Origin: Actinomycetota bacterium
Lineage (GTDB): Bacteria; Actinomycetota; Acidimicrobiia; Acidimicrobiales; Ilumatobacteraceae
Assembly: GCA_015767405.1 (NCBI GenBank)
Contig: JADWMG010000002.1
Location: forward strand, 1-40,150
Length of the DNA: 40,150 bases
Reading direction: 5' to 3'
The position numbers and the translations under genes were made by a program. How positions within the stretch are numbered: the first letter of the stretch is position 1; every line of letters starts with the position of its first letter. The notes below the pieces were generated by a model. It was not told where the DNA came from and ran no database searches. It worked only from the letters and a program-made list of their open reading frames with translations. Below, piece by piece: positions 21,019 through 29,600 of the stretch.

Positions 21019-21852
21019 CTACCGTGAGCCGAGTTCGGCTTCGGCAGCGATTCGCATCACTGAGGCATCGGGCCTGACTCCCAGCCAACGCTCCTGCTGC
21101 AGAACTGCCTGTTGAATCAGCATCCCCAATCCATCAATCGTCCGCGCGCCCAGATCCGCTGCCTCGCTCAGCCAGGAAGTCCGCAGCGGGTGGTAAACGA
21201 GATCGACGACAACATGGTTGCCACGCAACAGCGAAGGGTCACACGGAAAATCGTTCCCGGTTGCCGTAGCGGGAGAAACGCCCATACCGATGCTCGTCGC
21301 GTTGACCACGATGTCGGCCTGACCGATATCGCTGGCTATCCCAACCGAGGCGACTCCTGCCAGCGTTGCCGCACTCTCCGCACGGTCCTGGGTGCGATTG
21401 ACAATGCTGATCTCGATTGCCCCCGCCCGCCCGAGAGCGTCGATCACAGAACGCGCAGCACCCCCCGCGCCAATGACGGCGACGCGCGTACCGGCGACAT
21501 CTACACCTTCTTCGTTGAGTGCGGCGACGAAGCCGGCGCCGTCTGTGCTTGACCCGACAAGATCGTCACCCTCCCAACTGACGGTGTTAACCGAGTGCAG
21601 TGCTCTGGCGGCAGGCTCGAGACGGTCGACGGCCGCCGCGACATCGGCCTTGTGCGGCATCGTGACGGACAATCCTGCGATGCCGAGCACGCGCATCGCG
21701 TGGATCGCATCCTCAGCGCGGCCTGGAGCGACCTTGAACGCAACGTACGACCAGTCGACGCCTGCCTCCTCGAACCCGGCACGGTGGATAGCCGGAGAAA
21801 GGCTGTGGTCGACGGGAGATCCGATCAATGCAGCCAAGGACCCCCAAGTCAC
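21019..21852 (-). CDS. aroE: Shikimate dehydrogenase
   Basis: [55 protein letters not shown]. Confidence 0.96.
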   Translation of the reverse strand: MTWGSLAALIGSPVDHSLSPAIHRAGFEEAGVDWSYVAFKVAPGRAEDAIHAMRVLGIAGLSVTMPHKADVAAAVDRLEPAARALHSVNTVSWEGDDLVGSSTDGAGFVAALNEEGVDVAGTRVAVIGAGGAARSVIDALGRAGAIEISIVNRTQDRAESAATLAGVASVGIASDIGQADIVVNATSIGMGVSPATATGNDFPCDPSLLRGNHVVVDLVYHPLRTSWLSEAADLGARTIDGLGMLIQQAVLQQERWLGVRPDASVMRIAAEAELGSR

Positions 21853-23087
21853 AGGAGGCCTGCAGCCCGTGCCAGTTCGACGTTAGCGACATGCTGTTCG
21901 GGCGTTGCCGCGAAGACGTGGCTGCCATCTTCGTCAGCAAGGACATAGAACAGGTAGAAGCACTCCGACGGCTTTTCGAGCACCTTGCAAATCGGGTCAC
22001 CCGGGGCCGGATTCGGCGCTGGATTCAGAGCAGCGCGGATCGCCGCCCGCCCAGGGCTGGCGATCGGGGTCGGGGGTAGGCCTGTTCGTAAATAGGTGTT
22101 GTACGGGGTGTCGATCTGACGCAGTTCGGAGAATGGCAATTCCGGATCAATTCCGGCCTGGTCCCGGCCGTAGTACACAGACGCGTCGACCTGCAACGGG
22201 ATCGGGTTCTCTGGGTTGAACGCCGAAAGCAGCAGCCTGTTGTGGATCACTCGTGAGATCTTGTCCCGATCCTCAGGCACCTTCGCCTCGCGCTCGATCA
22301 GCGACGCAATGACCAATGTTTCGTATGGGGTGCGCCCAAGTGCGGCCGACTTGTTGACAATATCTTCCTGGTCGCCAACGCGCTCCATGAGGGCAATCAT
22401 GCGCTCGATGACCTGGCCCTCGCTCTCGGCGTTGGAGACCTGATACGTGTCGGGGAACAACATCCCCTCCAGTGATGAACTCCCAATTGGTTGCCACTGG
22501 GAACGGATCGTGCTGTCGCCAGAAACTGCCATGAAGTCTTCAGCACTCATGCGATCAACTGTCGCATCGAGCCGGAAGGCCATCTTTTCGAACGTGAAGC
22601 CCTCGGGAAATGTCACCTTGGAATAGGTCTGGCTCGGCGGAGTGCGCAAGCGGCCCAACACGTTCCCCATGTGGTCATTCGGGCGGAGTTCGTAGTAACC
22701 GGGCGTAATCTCCAGACCACCTTCTCGCTCTACGTACCAGCGGAAAACACCGGCGTCAGAAACGAGACCTTCATCCACGAGTCGCAACGACAACGATTCG
22801 AGATTGTCGGTCTCGTCGACTGTGAAGCTCTGAACGTCGCCAGGTGCACCCTCCGGGTTGATCTTGCCGACATACCACCATCCGACCGCACCGGCGATCA
22901 AGACGACCGCAATGCCCACGACCATTGACAGGTAAACGATCCATTTGATCGGGCGCGTCTGACGACGCAATCGCTCGACGGAGCCCGTCTGGTCGGTCTC
23001 GTCCCAAGGATCTGCCGGCCAGTCAAGAGCCGGCCGGTCGTCTGGATCGACCTGCGCCTCTGGTAGCAGCGGATCCAGCTGCTTCAC
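21849..23087 (-). CDS. mltG: Endolytic murein transglycosylase MltG (YceG-like)
   Basis: N-terminal TM segment; YELRPNDHMGNVLGRL, LEGMLFPDTYQV, VIASLIEREAKVPEDRDKISRVIHNRL, YNTYLRTGLPPTPIASPGRAAIRAALNP. GTG start at 23087 preferred over 23135. Confidence 0.95.
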   Translation of the reverse strand: MKQLDPLLPEAQVDPDDRPALDWPADPWDETDQTGSVERLRRQTRPIKWIVYLSMVVGIAVVLIAGAVGWWYVGKINPEGAPGDVQSFTVDETDNLESLSLRLVDEGLVSDAGVFRWYVEREGGLEITPGYYELRPNDHMGNVLGRLRTPPSQTYSKVTFPEGFTFEKMAFRLDATVDRMSAEDFMAVSGDSTIRSQWQPIGSSSLEGMLFPDTYQVSNAESEGQVIERMIALMERVGDQEDIVNKSAALGRTPYETLVIASLIEREAKVPEDRDKISRVIHNRLLLSAFNPENPIPLQVDASVYYGRDQAGIDPELPFSELRQIDTPYNTYLRTGLPPTPIASPGRAAIRAALNPAPNPAPGDPICKVLEKPSECFYLFYVLADEDGSHVFAATPEQHVANVELARAAGLL

Positions 23088-23560
23088 GATGGTGCACCGG
23101 CGCCGGGCCAGGTATTTCGGCGGTGCTCGAGCCAAGCCTGCAGCATTACAGCGGCGGCCACTTTGTCGACGACCTTTCGGCGAGCTTGCGCGTTGAGCCC
23201 CGCCTCGATCATCCCGCGCTCGGCGGTGACCGTCGTGAAACGCTCGTCGTACATCTCTACTGGCACTCCCGCGACGTTAGCGAGCTGGCGGGCCTCTGTT
23301 GTGGCAGCCTTGGCCGCTTTTCCGTGGCTGCCATCGAGCGACAATGGAAGGCCAACCACAACCACTTCGGCCTCCTCGACGCGTACCAGTTCGGCGATTG
23401 CAGCATGGTCGTGACGCCGAGACTTCGAACGGTGCACCGTTGTGAGAGCCGAAGCAATTGTCCCAGAGGTGTCGCTCACCGCGATCCCGATTCGTTTTGA
23501 ACCCAGGTCGACCCCTAGCGCACGGACACCTGGCGGTCGACCGTCGCTCAGCGATGTCAC
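23084..23560 (-). CDS. ruvX: Putative Holliday junction resolvase (YqgF/RuvX)
   Basis: RALGVDLGSKRIGIAVSD, VVVGLPLSLDGSHG, YDERFTTVTAERGMIEAGLNAQARRKVVDKVAAAVMLQAWL. Confidence 0.95.
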   Translation of the reverse strand: MTSLSDGRPPGVRALGVDLGSKRIGIAVSDTSGTIASALTTVHRSKSRRHDHAAIAELVRVEEAEVVVVGLPLSLDGSHGKAAKAATTEARQLANVAGVPVEMYDERFTTVTAERGMIEAGLNAQARRKVVDKVAAAVMLQAWLEHRRNTWPGAGAPS

Positions 23561-26175
23561 GTTAGGGCGGCGAGAACCTCTGCCGCGGCGGTGGCTGCAA
23601 GACCAAGTGCATCCGGGATACCAGCGATGTCTTTGCCGCCAGCGGTAGCTATGTCACCCTTGCCGCCCCCACCGCCGCCGACTGCCTTCGCCGCCGACTT
23701 GAGCAGAACGGACGCAGGCTGCGGGCTTCCAGGTGGAACCGCGGCTACCAAGCCGACCCCGCCGGTGTTGGTTTCGCCGATCAGGACCACAATTCGAATC
23801 TCAGGTTGCTGGCGCACAGCGGCTGCCAACTCACGTAGCTCGCCCGGGCTCAGCCCATCGACTTGCGTGATAACGACGCCGTCGTGAGCGATCGCTGCCA
23901 GTTCGCTCGCGCGCCCCATCGCCAGTTGACTGCGAAGGCCCTTGATTTCGTCATTCAGCACCTTCATCTCGTCGAGCTTGCGCTGAACACCAGCCAGCAA
24001 ATCGTCGGATTGTGTCCCGACGAGACGTGCAGCGTCAGTCAGCAGTTGTTCGTCACGCTGGAGCAGCGCGACACTTTCCTCACCGGTTATTGCTTCGATC
24101 CTGCGGAGGTTCGAGCCGATCGACGACTCACTGATCACCTTTATCGTGCCGATGTCACCGGTTGCTCGCACATGCGTACCGCCACACAGTTCGGTCGATG
24201 ACCCGGCCTCGAGGACACGCACGATGTCTCCGTACTTGTCGCCGAAGAACGCGATGGCCCCGAGCGATTCCGCTTCGTCCTTGCTTGTTTCGAAAACGCG
24301 TGTGGGAGTGTTGGCGAGCGTCTCGAGGTTGGCCAGGCGCTCTATCTCCTCGATCTGGTCCTGGCTGACCCCCTCGTAGTGGGAGAAGTCGAACCGCAGC
24401 CGGTCAGGGCCGACCATCGAACCGGCCTGCTTCACGTGCTCGCCCAGAACCTGACGCAAGGCATGATGCAGGAGGTGCGTCGCTGTGTGGTTTCGCCGAA
24501 TCGAGGCACGCCGGGGGATGTCTATCGAAGCGGTGGCCACCTGCCCTGAGGTAATCGTGCCAGAGATGACGCGGCAGCGATGACGGCGCAGGTTTGGAAG
24601 CGCGAACGTCGAGTCGAGCACATCAGCCGTGCCGGTTTCGGTGCCGATTATCCCAGTGTCTCCGACCTGGCCACCGGATTCCGCGTAGAACGGCGTGCGG
24701 TCGAGGAAAATCTCAACCTCACCTTCGGGCCCTTCAGGACCTTCGGTTACTGCCAACACCCGACACTCAGCGGTGTCGACCTCGTAGCCGACGAACTCGG
24801 TGATCCCGAATTGCTCCATGATCTCTCGATACCCATCGAGGCTCGCTGCGTCGACGCCGCCCTTCTGAGCTGCCTTCGCTCGCTCACGCTGGTCGGTCAT
24901 GTTTTCGTCGAACTCGTCGAGGTCCACACCGACATCACGTTCCGCGGCGATCTCCTGTGTCAATTCAAGTGGGAATCCATAGGTGTCATGGAGGAGAAAG
25001 GCAGTTGAACCGGAGAGCTCTTCTGCATCGTCTTCCAACTCGGTTTCGAGGATTGTGAGACCGTTCTTGAGGGTTTGCCGGAACCGCTCTTCTTCCTTGG
25101 TCATCACGCTCACCACGAAGTCACGGTTCTTCACGATGTCGGGATACGCATTACCCATGACATCGATTGCGGTTTCGGTGAGCCGTGGCATTACGAGCTT
25201 GTCGGTGCCGAGCATGTACGCGTAGCGGACCGCGCGGCGGATGATTCGGCGCAGCACATAGCCGCGCGCTTCGTTTGACGGAAAGACGCCGTCGTTGATC
25301 AACATCGCCCCGGAACGGGCATGTTCGGCCAACACTCGCATGGCAAAACTGTCGCGATCTTCGTAGTCGCCAACCCGGTACGACTTGCCGGTGATAGAGC
25401 ACGCCTCTTCGATCAGCGGCAGCATCAGGTCGGTTTCCCAAACCGAATCGACATTCTGAACCAGCGCCAGAATCCGTTCTAGACCGGCCCCGGTATCGAT
25501 CGACGGCTTGGGCAATGGCGTACGCGTGCCGTCGGGTGACTGGTCGAACTGCATGAAGACGAGGTTCCAGAACTCCATGAAACGGTCGCCCGCAGGGTCG
25601 CCCAGTGGGCCTCCCTCGGGACCAAAAGATGGACCGCGATCGATATGTAGTTCGCTGCAGGGCCCGCACGGGCCGGTGTCGCCCATCTGCCAGTAGTTGT
25701 CGGCGTCGCCAAGCCGCTGGATCCGATCCATCGGGACACCGACTATCTCGTGCCAGATCGCCTCAGCTTCATCGTCGGACTCATGAACGGTGACCCACAG
25801 TTGGTCGCCGTCGAAGCCCCACTCTTCGGTGACGAGATCCCAACTCCAAGGGATCGCCTTCTCCTTGAAATAGTCGCCGAAGCTGAAGTTGCCCAACATC
25901 TCGAAGAACACCAAGTGACGCTTGGTCCGTCCGACGTCGTCGAGGTCGTTGTGCTTGCCCCCAGCCCTGGCACATTTCTGCGAGTTGACTGCCCTCTTGA
26001 ACGGCGGTTTCTCGTCACCGACGAAGTACGACTTGAACGGCACCATTCCTGCGACGTTGAACAACACGGTTGGGTCGTGCGGGATCAAACTGGCCGAGGG
26101 CACAATCGTGTGTTCCTTCTCGGCGAAGTACTCGCAGAACGAATCGCGGAGTTGATCGGCGGTCATCGACTTCAT
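23557..26175 (-). CDS. alaS: Alanyl-tRNA synthetase
   Basis: FCEYFAEKEHTIVPSASLIPHDPTVLFNVAGMVPFKSYF; HTATHLLHHALRQVLGEHVKQAGS; ELCGGTHVRATGDIG. Confidence 0.99.
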   Translation of the reverse strand: MKSMTADQLRDSFCEYFAEKEHTIVPSASLIPHDPTVLFNVAGMVPFKSYFVGDEKPPFKRAVNSQKCARAGGKHNDLDDVGRTKRHLVFFEMLGNFSFGDYFKEKAIPWSWDLVTEEWGFDGDQLWVTVHESDDEAEAIWHEIVGVPMDRIQRLGDADNYWQMGDTGPCGPCSELHIDRGPSFGPEGGPLGDPAGDRFMEFWNLVFMQFDQSPDGTRTPLPKPSIDTGAGLERILALVQNVDSVWETDLMLPLIEEACSITGKSYRVGDYEDRDSFAMRVLAEHARSGAMLINDGVFPSNEARGYVLRRIIRRAVRYAYMLGTDKLVMPRLTETAIDVMGNAYPDIVKNRDFVVSVMTKEEERFRQTLKNGLTILETELEDDAEELSGSTAFLLHDTYGFPLELTQEIAAERDVGVDLDEFDENMTDQRERAKAAQKGGVDAASLDGYREIMEQFGITEFVGYEVDTAECRVLAVTEGPEGPEGEVEIFLDRTPFYAESGGQVGDTGIIGTETGTADVLDSTFALPNLRRHRCRVISGTITSGQVATASIDIPRRASIRRNHTATHLLHHALRQVLGEHVKQAGSMVGPDRLRFDFSHYEGVSQDQIEEIERLANLETLANTPTRVFETSKDEAESLGAIAFFGDKYGDIVRVLEAGSSTELCGGTHVRATGDIGTIKVISESSIGSNLRRIEAITGEESVALLQRDEQLLTDAARLVGTQSDDLLAGVQRKLDEMKVLNDEIKGLRSQLAMGRASELAAIAHDGVVITQVDGLSPGELRELAAAVRQQPEIRIVVLIGETNTGGVGLVAAVPPGSPQPASVLLKSAAKAVGGGGGGKGDIATAGGKDIAGIPDALGLAATAAAEVLAALT

Positions 26176-26199
26176 GAGATGTCCGATACACGGGTCAGG

Positions 26200-27015
26200 A
26201 TGATGCTGGTCATATCGATGGCGATCCTATCGACGCCTGTAGCTTCCCTCGGAGTGAGTTCCAGTACACACAGTCCCGACGACATCCACGAGTGGGTCAG
26301 CTTCGAAGATCCGGCTGAGCATCGTACGTGGCTCTTCGACGCCACGTACCTGGCATCGAACTACATGTGCATCTACGGATGTGGTTGCAAGGGCATACTC
26401 GATGAACCGTCGACAGATCTCCAGCAAGGGTGTTGCAGCTATGGCGCACATTTCGCCGACAAGGCTGATGTGAAGAACCTGAAACGGCATGCGGAGCGCG
26501 TCAAGCCTGAACACATGCAGTTCCATGCCAAAGCTCGCAAGAAGGGCTACCTTCGCCCTGGCGACCCTGACGACGACGGCAAACCGACGACAAAGACGCG
26601 GCTCGTGGACGATGCTTGCATCTTCCTGAATCGACCGGGCTTCAAGGGCGGAGTGGGCTGTGCGCTGCACATTGCGGCGCTCGATGCAGACGAACGGCCG
26701 CTCGATTGGAAACCCCAGGTGTGTTGGCAGGTTCCTATCCGCCTCGAGCACTCAACCGATGAATCCGGCCATGTGACATCGCGTCTGCGTGAGTGGAAAC
26801 GCCGCGACTGGGGCAAAGGTGGCAGCGAGTTCGGCTGGTGGTGTACCGAGGAAGCGGAAGCATTCGTCGGCAGCGAGCCGCTCTATCGCTCTGCACGCGA
26901 AGAGATCATCGAGTTGATTGGCGAGGCCAATTATCGCGAGATGGTGGTGCTGCTGGAACGCCCGGACTGGGTTGCGCTCCCGCACCCGGCGGTACGACGC
27001 TCGAACATAACGTGA
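26200..27015 (+). CDS. Uncharacterised cysteine-rich protein, possible metal-binding (start uncertain: ATG 26200 or GTG 26254)
   Basis: Conserved-looking Cys motifs YMCIYGCGCKGIL..QGCCSYGAHF..DDACIF..GGVGCALH..QVCW. The listed ORF from 25750 extends antisense into alaS, so a later start is chosen. Confidence 0.75.
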   Translation: MMLVISMAILSTPVASLGVSSSTHSPDDIHEWVSFEDPAEHRTWLFDATYLASNYMCIYGCGCKGILDEPSTDLQQGCCSYGAHFADKADVKNLKRHAERVKPEHMQFHAKARKKGYLRPGDPDDDGKPTTKTRLVDDACIFLNRPGFKGGVGCALHIAALDADERPLDWKPQVCWQVPIRLEHSTDESGHVTSRLREWKRRDWGKGGSEFGWWCTEEAEAFVGSEPLYRSAREEIIELIGEANYREMVVLLERPDWVALPHPAVRRSNIT

Positions 27016-27028
27016 GGGGTCTGACCCC
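27016..27028. repeat. GGGGTCTGACCCC palindrome immediately after a stop codon
   Basis: 6-bp perfect arms around a central T, followed by ACCGTTACGGT (27030-27040), a second perfect short palindrome; lies between convergent genes. Confidence 0.65.
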
Positions 27029-27039
27029 AACCGTTACGG

Positions 27040-27240
27040 TCAGTCGTCGGCTGGGTCGTCGTCGTCGTCGAAGGTGACGCCGTACTTCTCGGCCAGAGCC
27101 GCGTACTCGTCGTCTTCGCTGGGTTCGCTCTCGCCCTCTGTTGAGGCAGAGCGATCGCCAAAGCCCAAATCAAAGGCTCCTGGGCCGGACTGCTTCAGTT
27201 TTCTCGCCTCTTCGAATCGGCGATGACGACCCTTCTTCAC
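27040..27240 (-). CDS. Small uncharacterised protein (66 aa) with basic N-terminus and acidic C-terminus
   Basis: MKKGRHRRFEEARKLKQSG..DDEYAALAEKYGVTFDDDDDPADD; sits in a coding-length gap and keeps actinobacterial codon character. Confidence 0.65.
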   Translation of the reverse strand: MKKGRHRRFEEARKLKQSGPGAFDLGFGDRSASTEGESEPSEDDEYAALAEKYGVTFDDDDDPADD

Positions 27241-27327
27241 GACAGGGCTCCCACACTAGAAATCTGACAACGGGCAGCAATTGTACCGGCATGGGCAGGC
27301 ATTTCGCGGGCATTCCGCAAGCAACGC

Positions 27328-28503
27328 TCAATCGGACACAGAGATCAAGCGCAACCGGCCCTGACCGTCGAATGTAAGGCCTGCTTCTCCACCAACGAGG
27401 CGACGAATACCGTCGCCCAACAATTCAGATCGCCATCCGGTCGCCAATCGGGCATCTTCGTCTTCACGAAGGAACGCCACGATGTCAGAACGCGTCGCCA
27501 GTAGGGCTGTGTCGAGCTTCTCATCCCGGGCGAGTTGGCCAACCCAAGCCGAGATCAAGGTGATCGCCGGACGCAGATTCCGGTCGAGATCGTCAGCGGA
27601 CGGAGGGCTCGGAGGGGGTTCGGACTCTTTTCCCTGTCGAACCGCTTCGAGAATCTCCTCGGCCATGCCGCCTCGTGAATGGCGCTCATCGATACCGCGG
27701 GCCTGCTTCAACTCCTTCGCGGTGGTCGGCGCCCGCTGCGACACCCCAAGGATCGCTAGGTCGGGCAATACCTGACGCACTGGAATATCGACTCTCATTG
27801 CTCGACGCTCGCGCCATGCTGCGACCGAGCGGGCGACAGCGCGCGCACCGGGCCGTAACGATCGGGCATCTTTGAGACGCAACCACGCGTCGTCCGGTAC
27901 CGAACCACTCACGGGCCGGGTTCGGAGTTGTTCACATGCATCTTCGGCCCAGGTCAGACGCTCGGCATCTGTGAGCTGTTCGATGAGAGAATCATGCAGC
28001 TGTAGGAGATACTCGACGTCGACCGCGGCGTACTGGCGCTGATTGTCAGTGAGCGGCCGACGTAACCAGTCGGTCAAACGATCGCCCTTGGCGGGAGTGA
28101 CCCCGACTTCGCCCTGAAGCAAAGACACGAGGGACGGCGTTCCGTAGCCAACAAAACCTGCCGCAAGTTGAGTGTCGAACATCTGCCGAGGAACCGAGCC
28201 AACAGCGTGCGTCAGAACATCGAGGTCCTGCTGGGCGGCATGGATGACGCAAAGCGAATTCGACGCGAAAAGCGCGTCGAACACCTTGACGTCGACAGCC
28301 AGCGGGTCAATCAGCGCAGTCTCCTGGCCATCGCCGGTCGACCAGGCGACTTGCATCAACGCCAGCCTCGGGTAGTAAGTGCGTTCACGGTGGAACTCGG
28401 TGTCGAGGGCGTACCGAGGCTCGTCGATCAGTGTGTCGATGATCTTGTCGAGATCATCTTGCCGATCGACCCATCGATAGTCGATCGGGCCCGGTCGTTG
28501 CAT
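27328..28503 (-). CDS. rnd: Ribonuclease D (HRDC-containing 3'-5' exonuclease)
   Basis: YALDTEFHRERTYYPRLALMQVAW, LCVIHAAQQDLDVLTHAVG, RPLTDNQRQYAAVDVEYLLQLHD. Confidence 0.95.
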   Translation of the reverse strand: MQRPGPIDYRWVDRQDDLDKIIDTLIDEPRYALDTEFHRERTYYPRLALMQVAWSTGDGQETALIDPLAVDVKVFDALFASNSLCVIHAAQQDLDVLTHAVGSVPRQMFDTQLAAGFVGYGTPSLVSLLQGEVGVTPAKGDRLTDWLRRPLTDNQRQYAAVDVEYLLQLHDSLIEQLTDAERLTWAEDACEQLRTRPVSGSVPDDAWLRLKDARSLRPGARAVARSVAAWRERRAMRVDIPVRQVLPDLAILGVSQRAPTTAKELKQARGIDERHSRGGMAEEILEAVRQGKESEPPPSPPSADDLDRNLRPAITLISAWVGQLARDEKLDTALLATRSDIVAFLREDEDARLATGWRSELLGDGIRRLVGGEAGLTFDGQGRLRLISVSD

Positions 28504-28516
28504 TTCTCCTCGGCGG

Positions 28517-28891
28517 TCACTCACCGTTTGCACCAGGGTCCATGTTGAGACCCGCTTGTTCCCAGGCCATCATCCCGCCGACGACGTTTACGACCGCGCG
28601 GCCCTGAGCCGCTGCAAAGGCACACGCTCGATCGCTGCGCCCCCCGGACCGACAGATCACGTACGTGGGCGATCCATCGAACTCCTCGATTCGATCTGGA
28701 ACAGTGCTGAGTGGGATGTGGACCGCATGGGCAAGGTGCCCGCCAGCCCATTCCGCAGGCTCGCGCACATCGACGAGCACGATCTCGGGCCCGAGTGCCG
28801 CGAGATCGTCGACCGAGATCTTCGAATTTTTCACGGTTTCGAGGCTAGCCCGCCCCATCCCATTGCTGGCTGATACGAGGTGCCCAGCCAC
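28517..28891 (-). CDS. Rhodanese-like domain protein
   Basis: VLVDVREPAEWAGGHLAHAVHIPLSTV..YVICRSGGRSDRACAFAAAQG..VVGGMMAWEQAGL; exact start uncertain. Confidence 0.9.
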   Translation of the reverse strand: MAGHLVSASNGMGRASLETVKNSKISVDDLAALGPEIVLVDVREPAEWAGGHLAHAVHIPLSTVPDRIEEFDGSPTYVICRSGGRSDRACAFAAAQGRAVVNVVGGMMAWEQAGLNMDPGANGE

Positions 28892-28903
28892 GGCCGGGCA
28901 AGA

Positions 28904-28950
28904 TTTGTGTCAGCAGAAACCGGAACGCCAACGGTAAGTGCTGACACAAA
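28904..28950 (+). repeat. 47-nt hairpin element, copy 2
   Basis: TTTGTGTCAGCAGAAACCGGAACGCCAACGGTAAGTGCTGACACAAA; 41/47 identical to copy 3 by manual alignment. Confidence 0.93.
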
Positions 28951-28964
28951 AAAGGAAGTCACGT

Positions 28965-29011
28965 TTTGTGTCAGCGCAAACCGGTGCGCCACAGGTAAGT
29001 GCTGACACAAA
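28965..29011 (+). repeat. 47-nt hairpin element, copy 3 (tandem with copy 2, 14-nt spacer)
   Basis: TTTGTGTCAGCGCAAACCGGTGCGCCACAGGTAAGTGCTGACACAAA. Confidence 0.93.
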
Positions 29012-29036
29012 TCTTTCTGGCGGGGAGCGTCGGCGG

Positions 29037-29594
29037 TTATTGGTGGAGGTCGGAGGGGGTGTTGACGTTGCGCATCGCGCGTTCGTCCACCGCTACTTCG
29101 ACCGACGACAGCTGCGCGATCGCCGGGTGCAGCGCGCGTTCACCGCCAGCGAACATTTCCCGGAGCGCCGGAAGGCACCCCAGATTCCAAACACCACATG
29201 CCGGTTCAAGTCGCGTTGTTCGGGCAACAACGACGTCAGCCGCCGGATTGTCACGCGCCGCCGCGACAAGAGCCAAGAGATCGGAACTACTGATCCATGG
29301 AAGATCACAGGCAACAACTACGACGGCCGTAGCCGCGCCCGAACATGATCCGAGCGCTGAGATGACGCCGCCAAGCGGCCCTTGCCCGGGATACTCATCC
29401 GGCAACACCGCTATGTCGAGTCCCGAGAGCTCGTCCGGCTCGCCGCCAATAGCAACGACGCTCTCGCACCCCGCGCCAACAAGTGCTTCGGCGACGATCG
29501 ACGCCATCGGGACACCCTCGACCTCTATAAGGGCCTTCGTGCGACCCATCCGGCGGCTCGAACCACCGGTGAGTACAGCACCGACAAGCATCAC
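29037..29594 (-). CDS. mobA: Molybdenum cofactor guanylyltransferase / NTP-transferase
   Basis: VGAVLTGGSSRRMGRTKALIEVEGVPM; LPDEYPGQGPLGGVISAL; VVACDLPWIS. Confidence 0.9.
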   Translation of the reverse strand: MMLVGAVLTGGSSRRMGRTKALIEVEGVPMASIVAEALVGAGCESVVAIGGEPDELSGLDIAVLPDEYPGQGPLGGVISALGSCSGAATAVVVVACDLPWISSSDLLALVAAARDNPAADVVVARTTRLEPACGVWNLGCLPALREMFAGGERALHPAIAQLSSVEVAVDERAMRNVNTPSDLHQ

Positions 29595-29600
29595 GCAGGT

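Noticed and set aside
25750-26199. 5' part of the 421-aa plus ORF
   Set aside because: Antisense to the conserved alaS N-terminus; the Cys-rich protein more plausibly starts at or after 26200.
28904-29011. CRISPR array
   Set aside because: Only two units, a 14-nt spacer, strongly palindromic repeats and no cas genes; it is a hairpin repeat pair.
28904-29011. Integron attC sites
   Set aside because: No RYYYAAC/GTTRRRY core sites, no integrase, and flanking genes are ordinary chromosomal genes.
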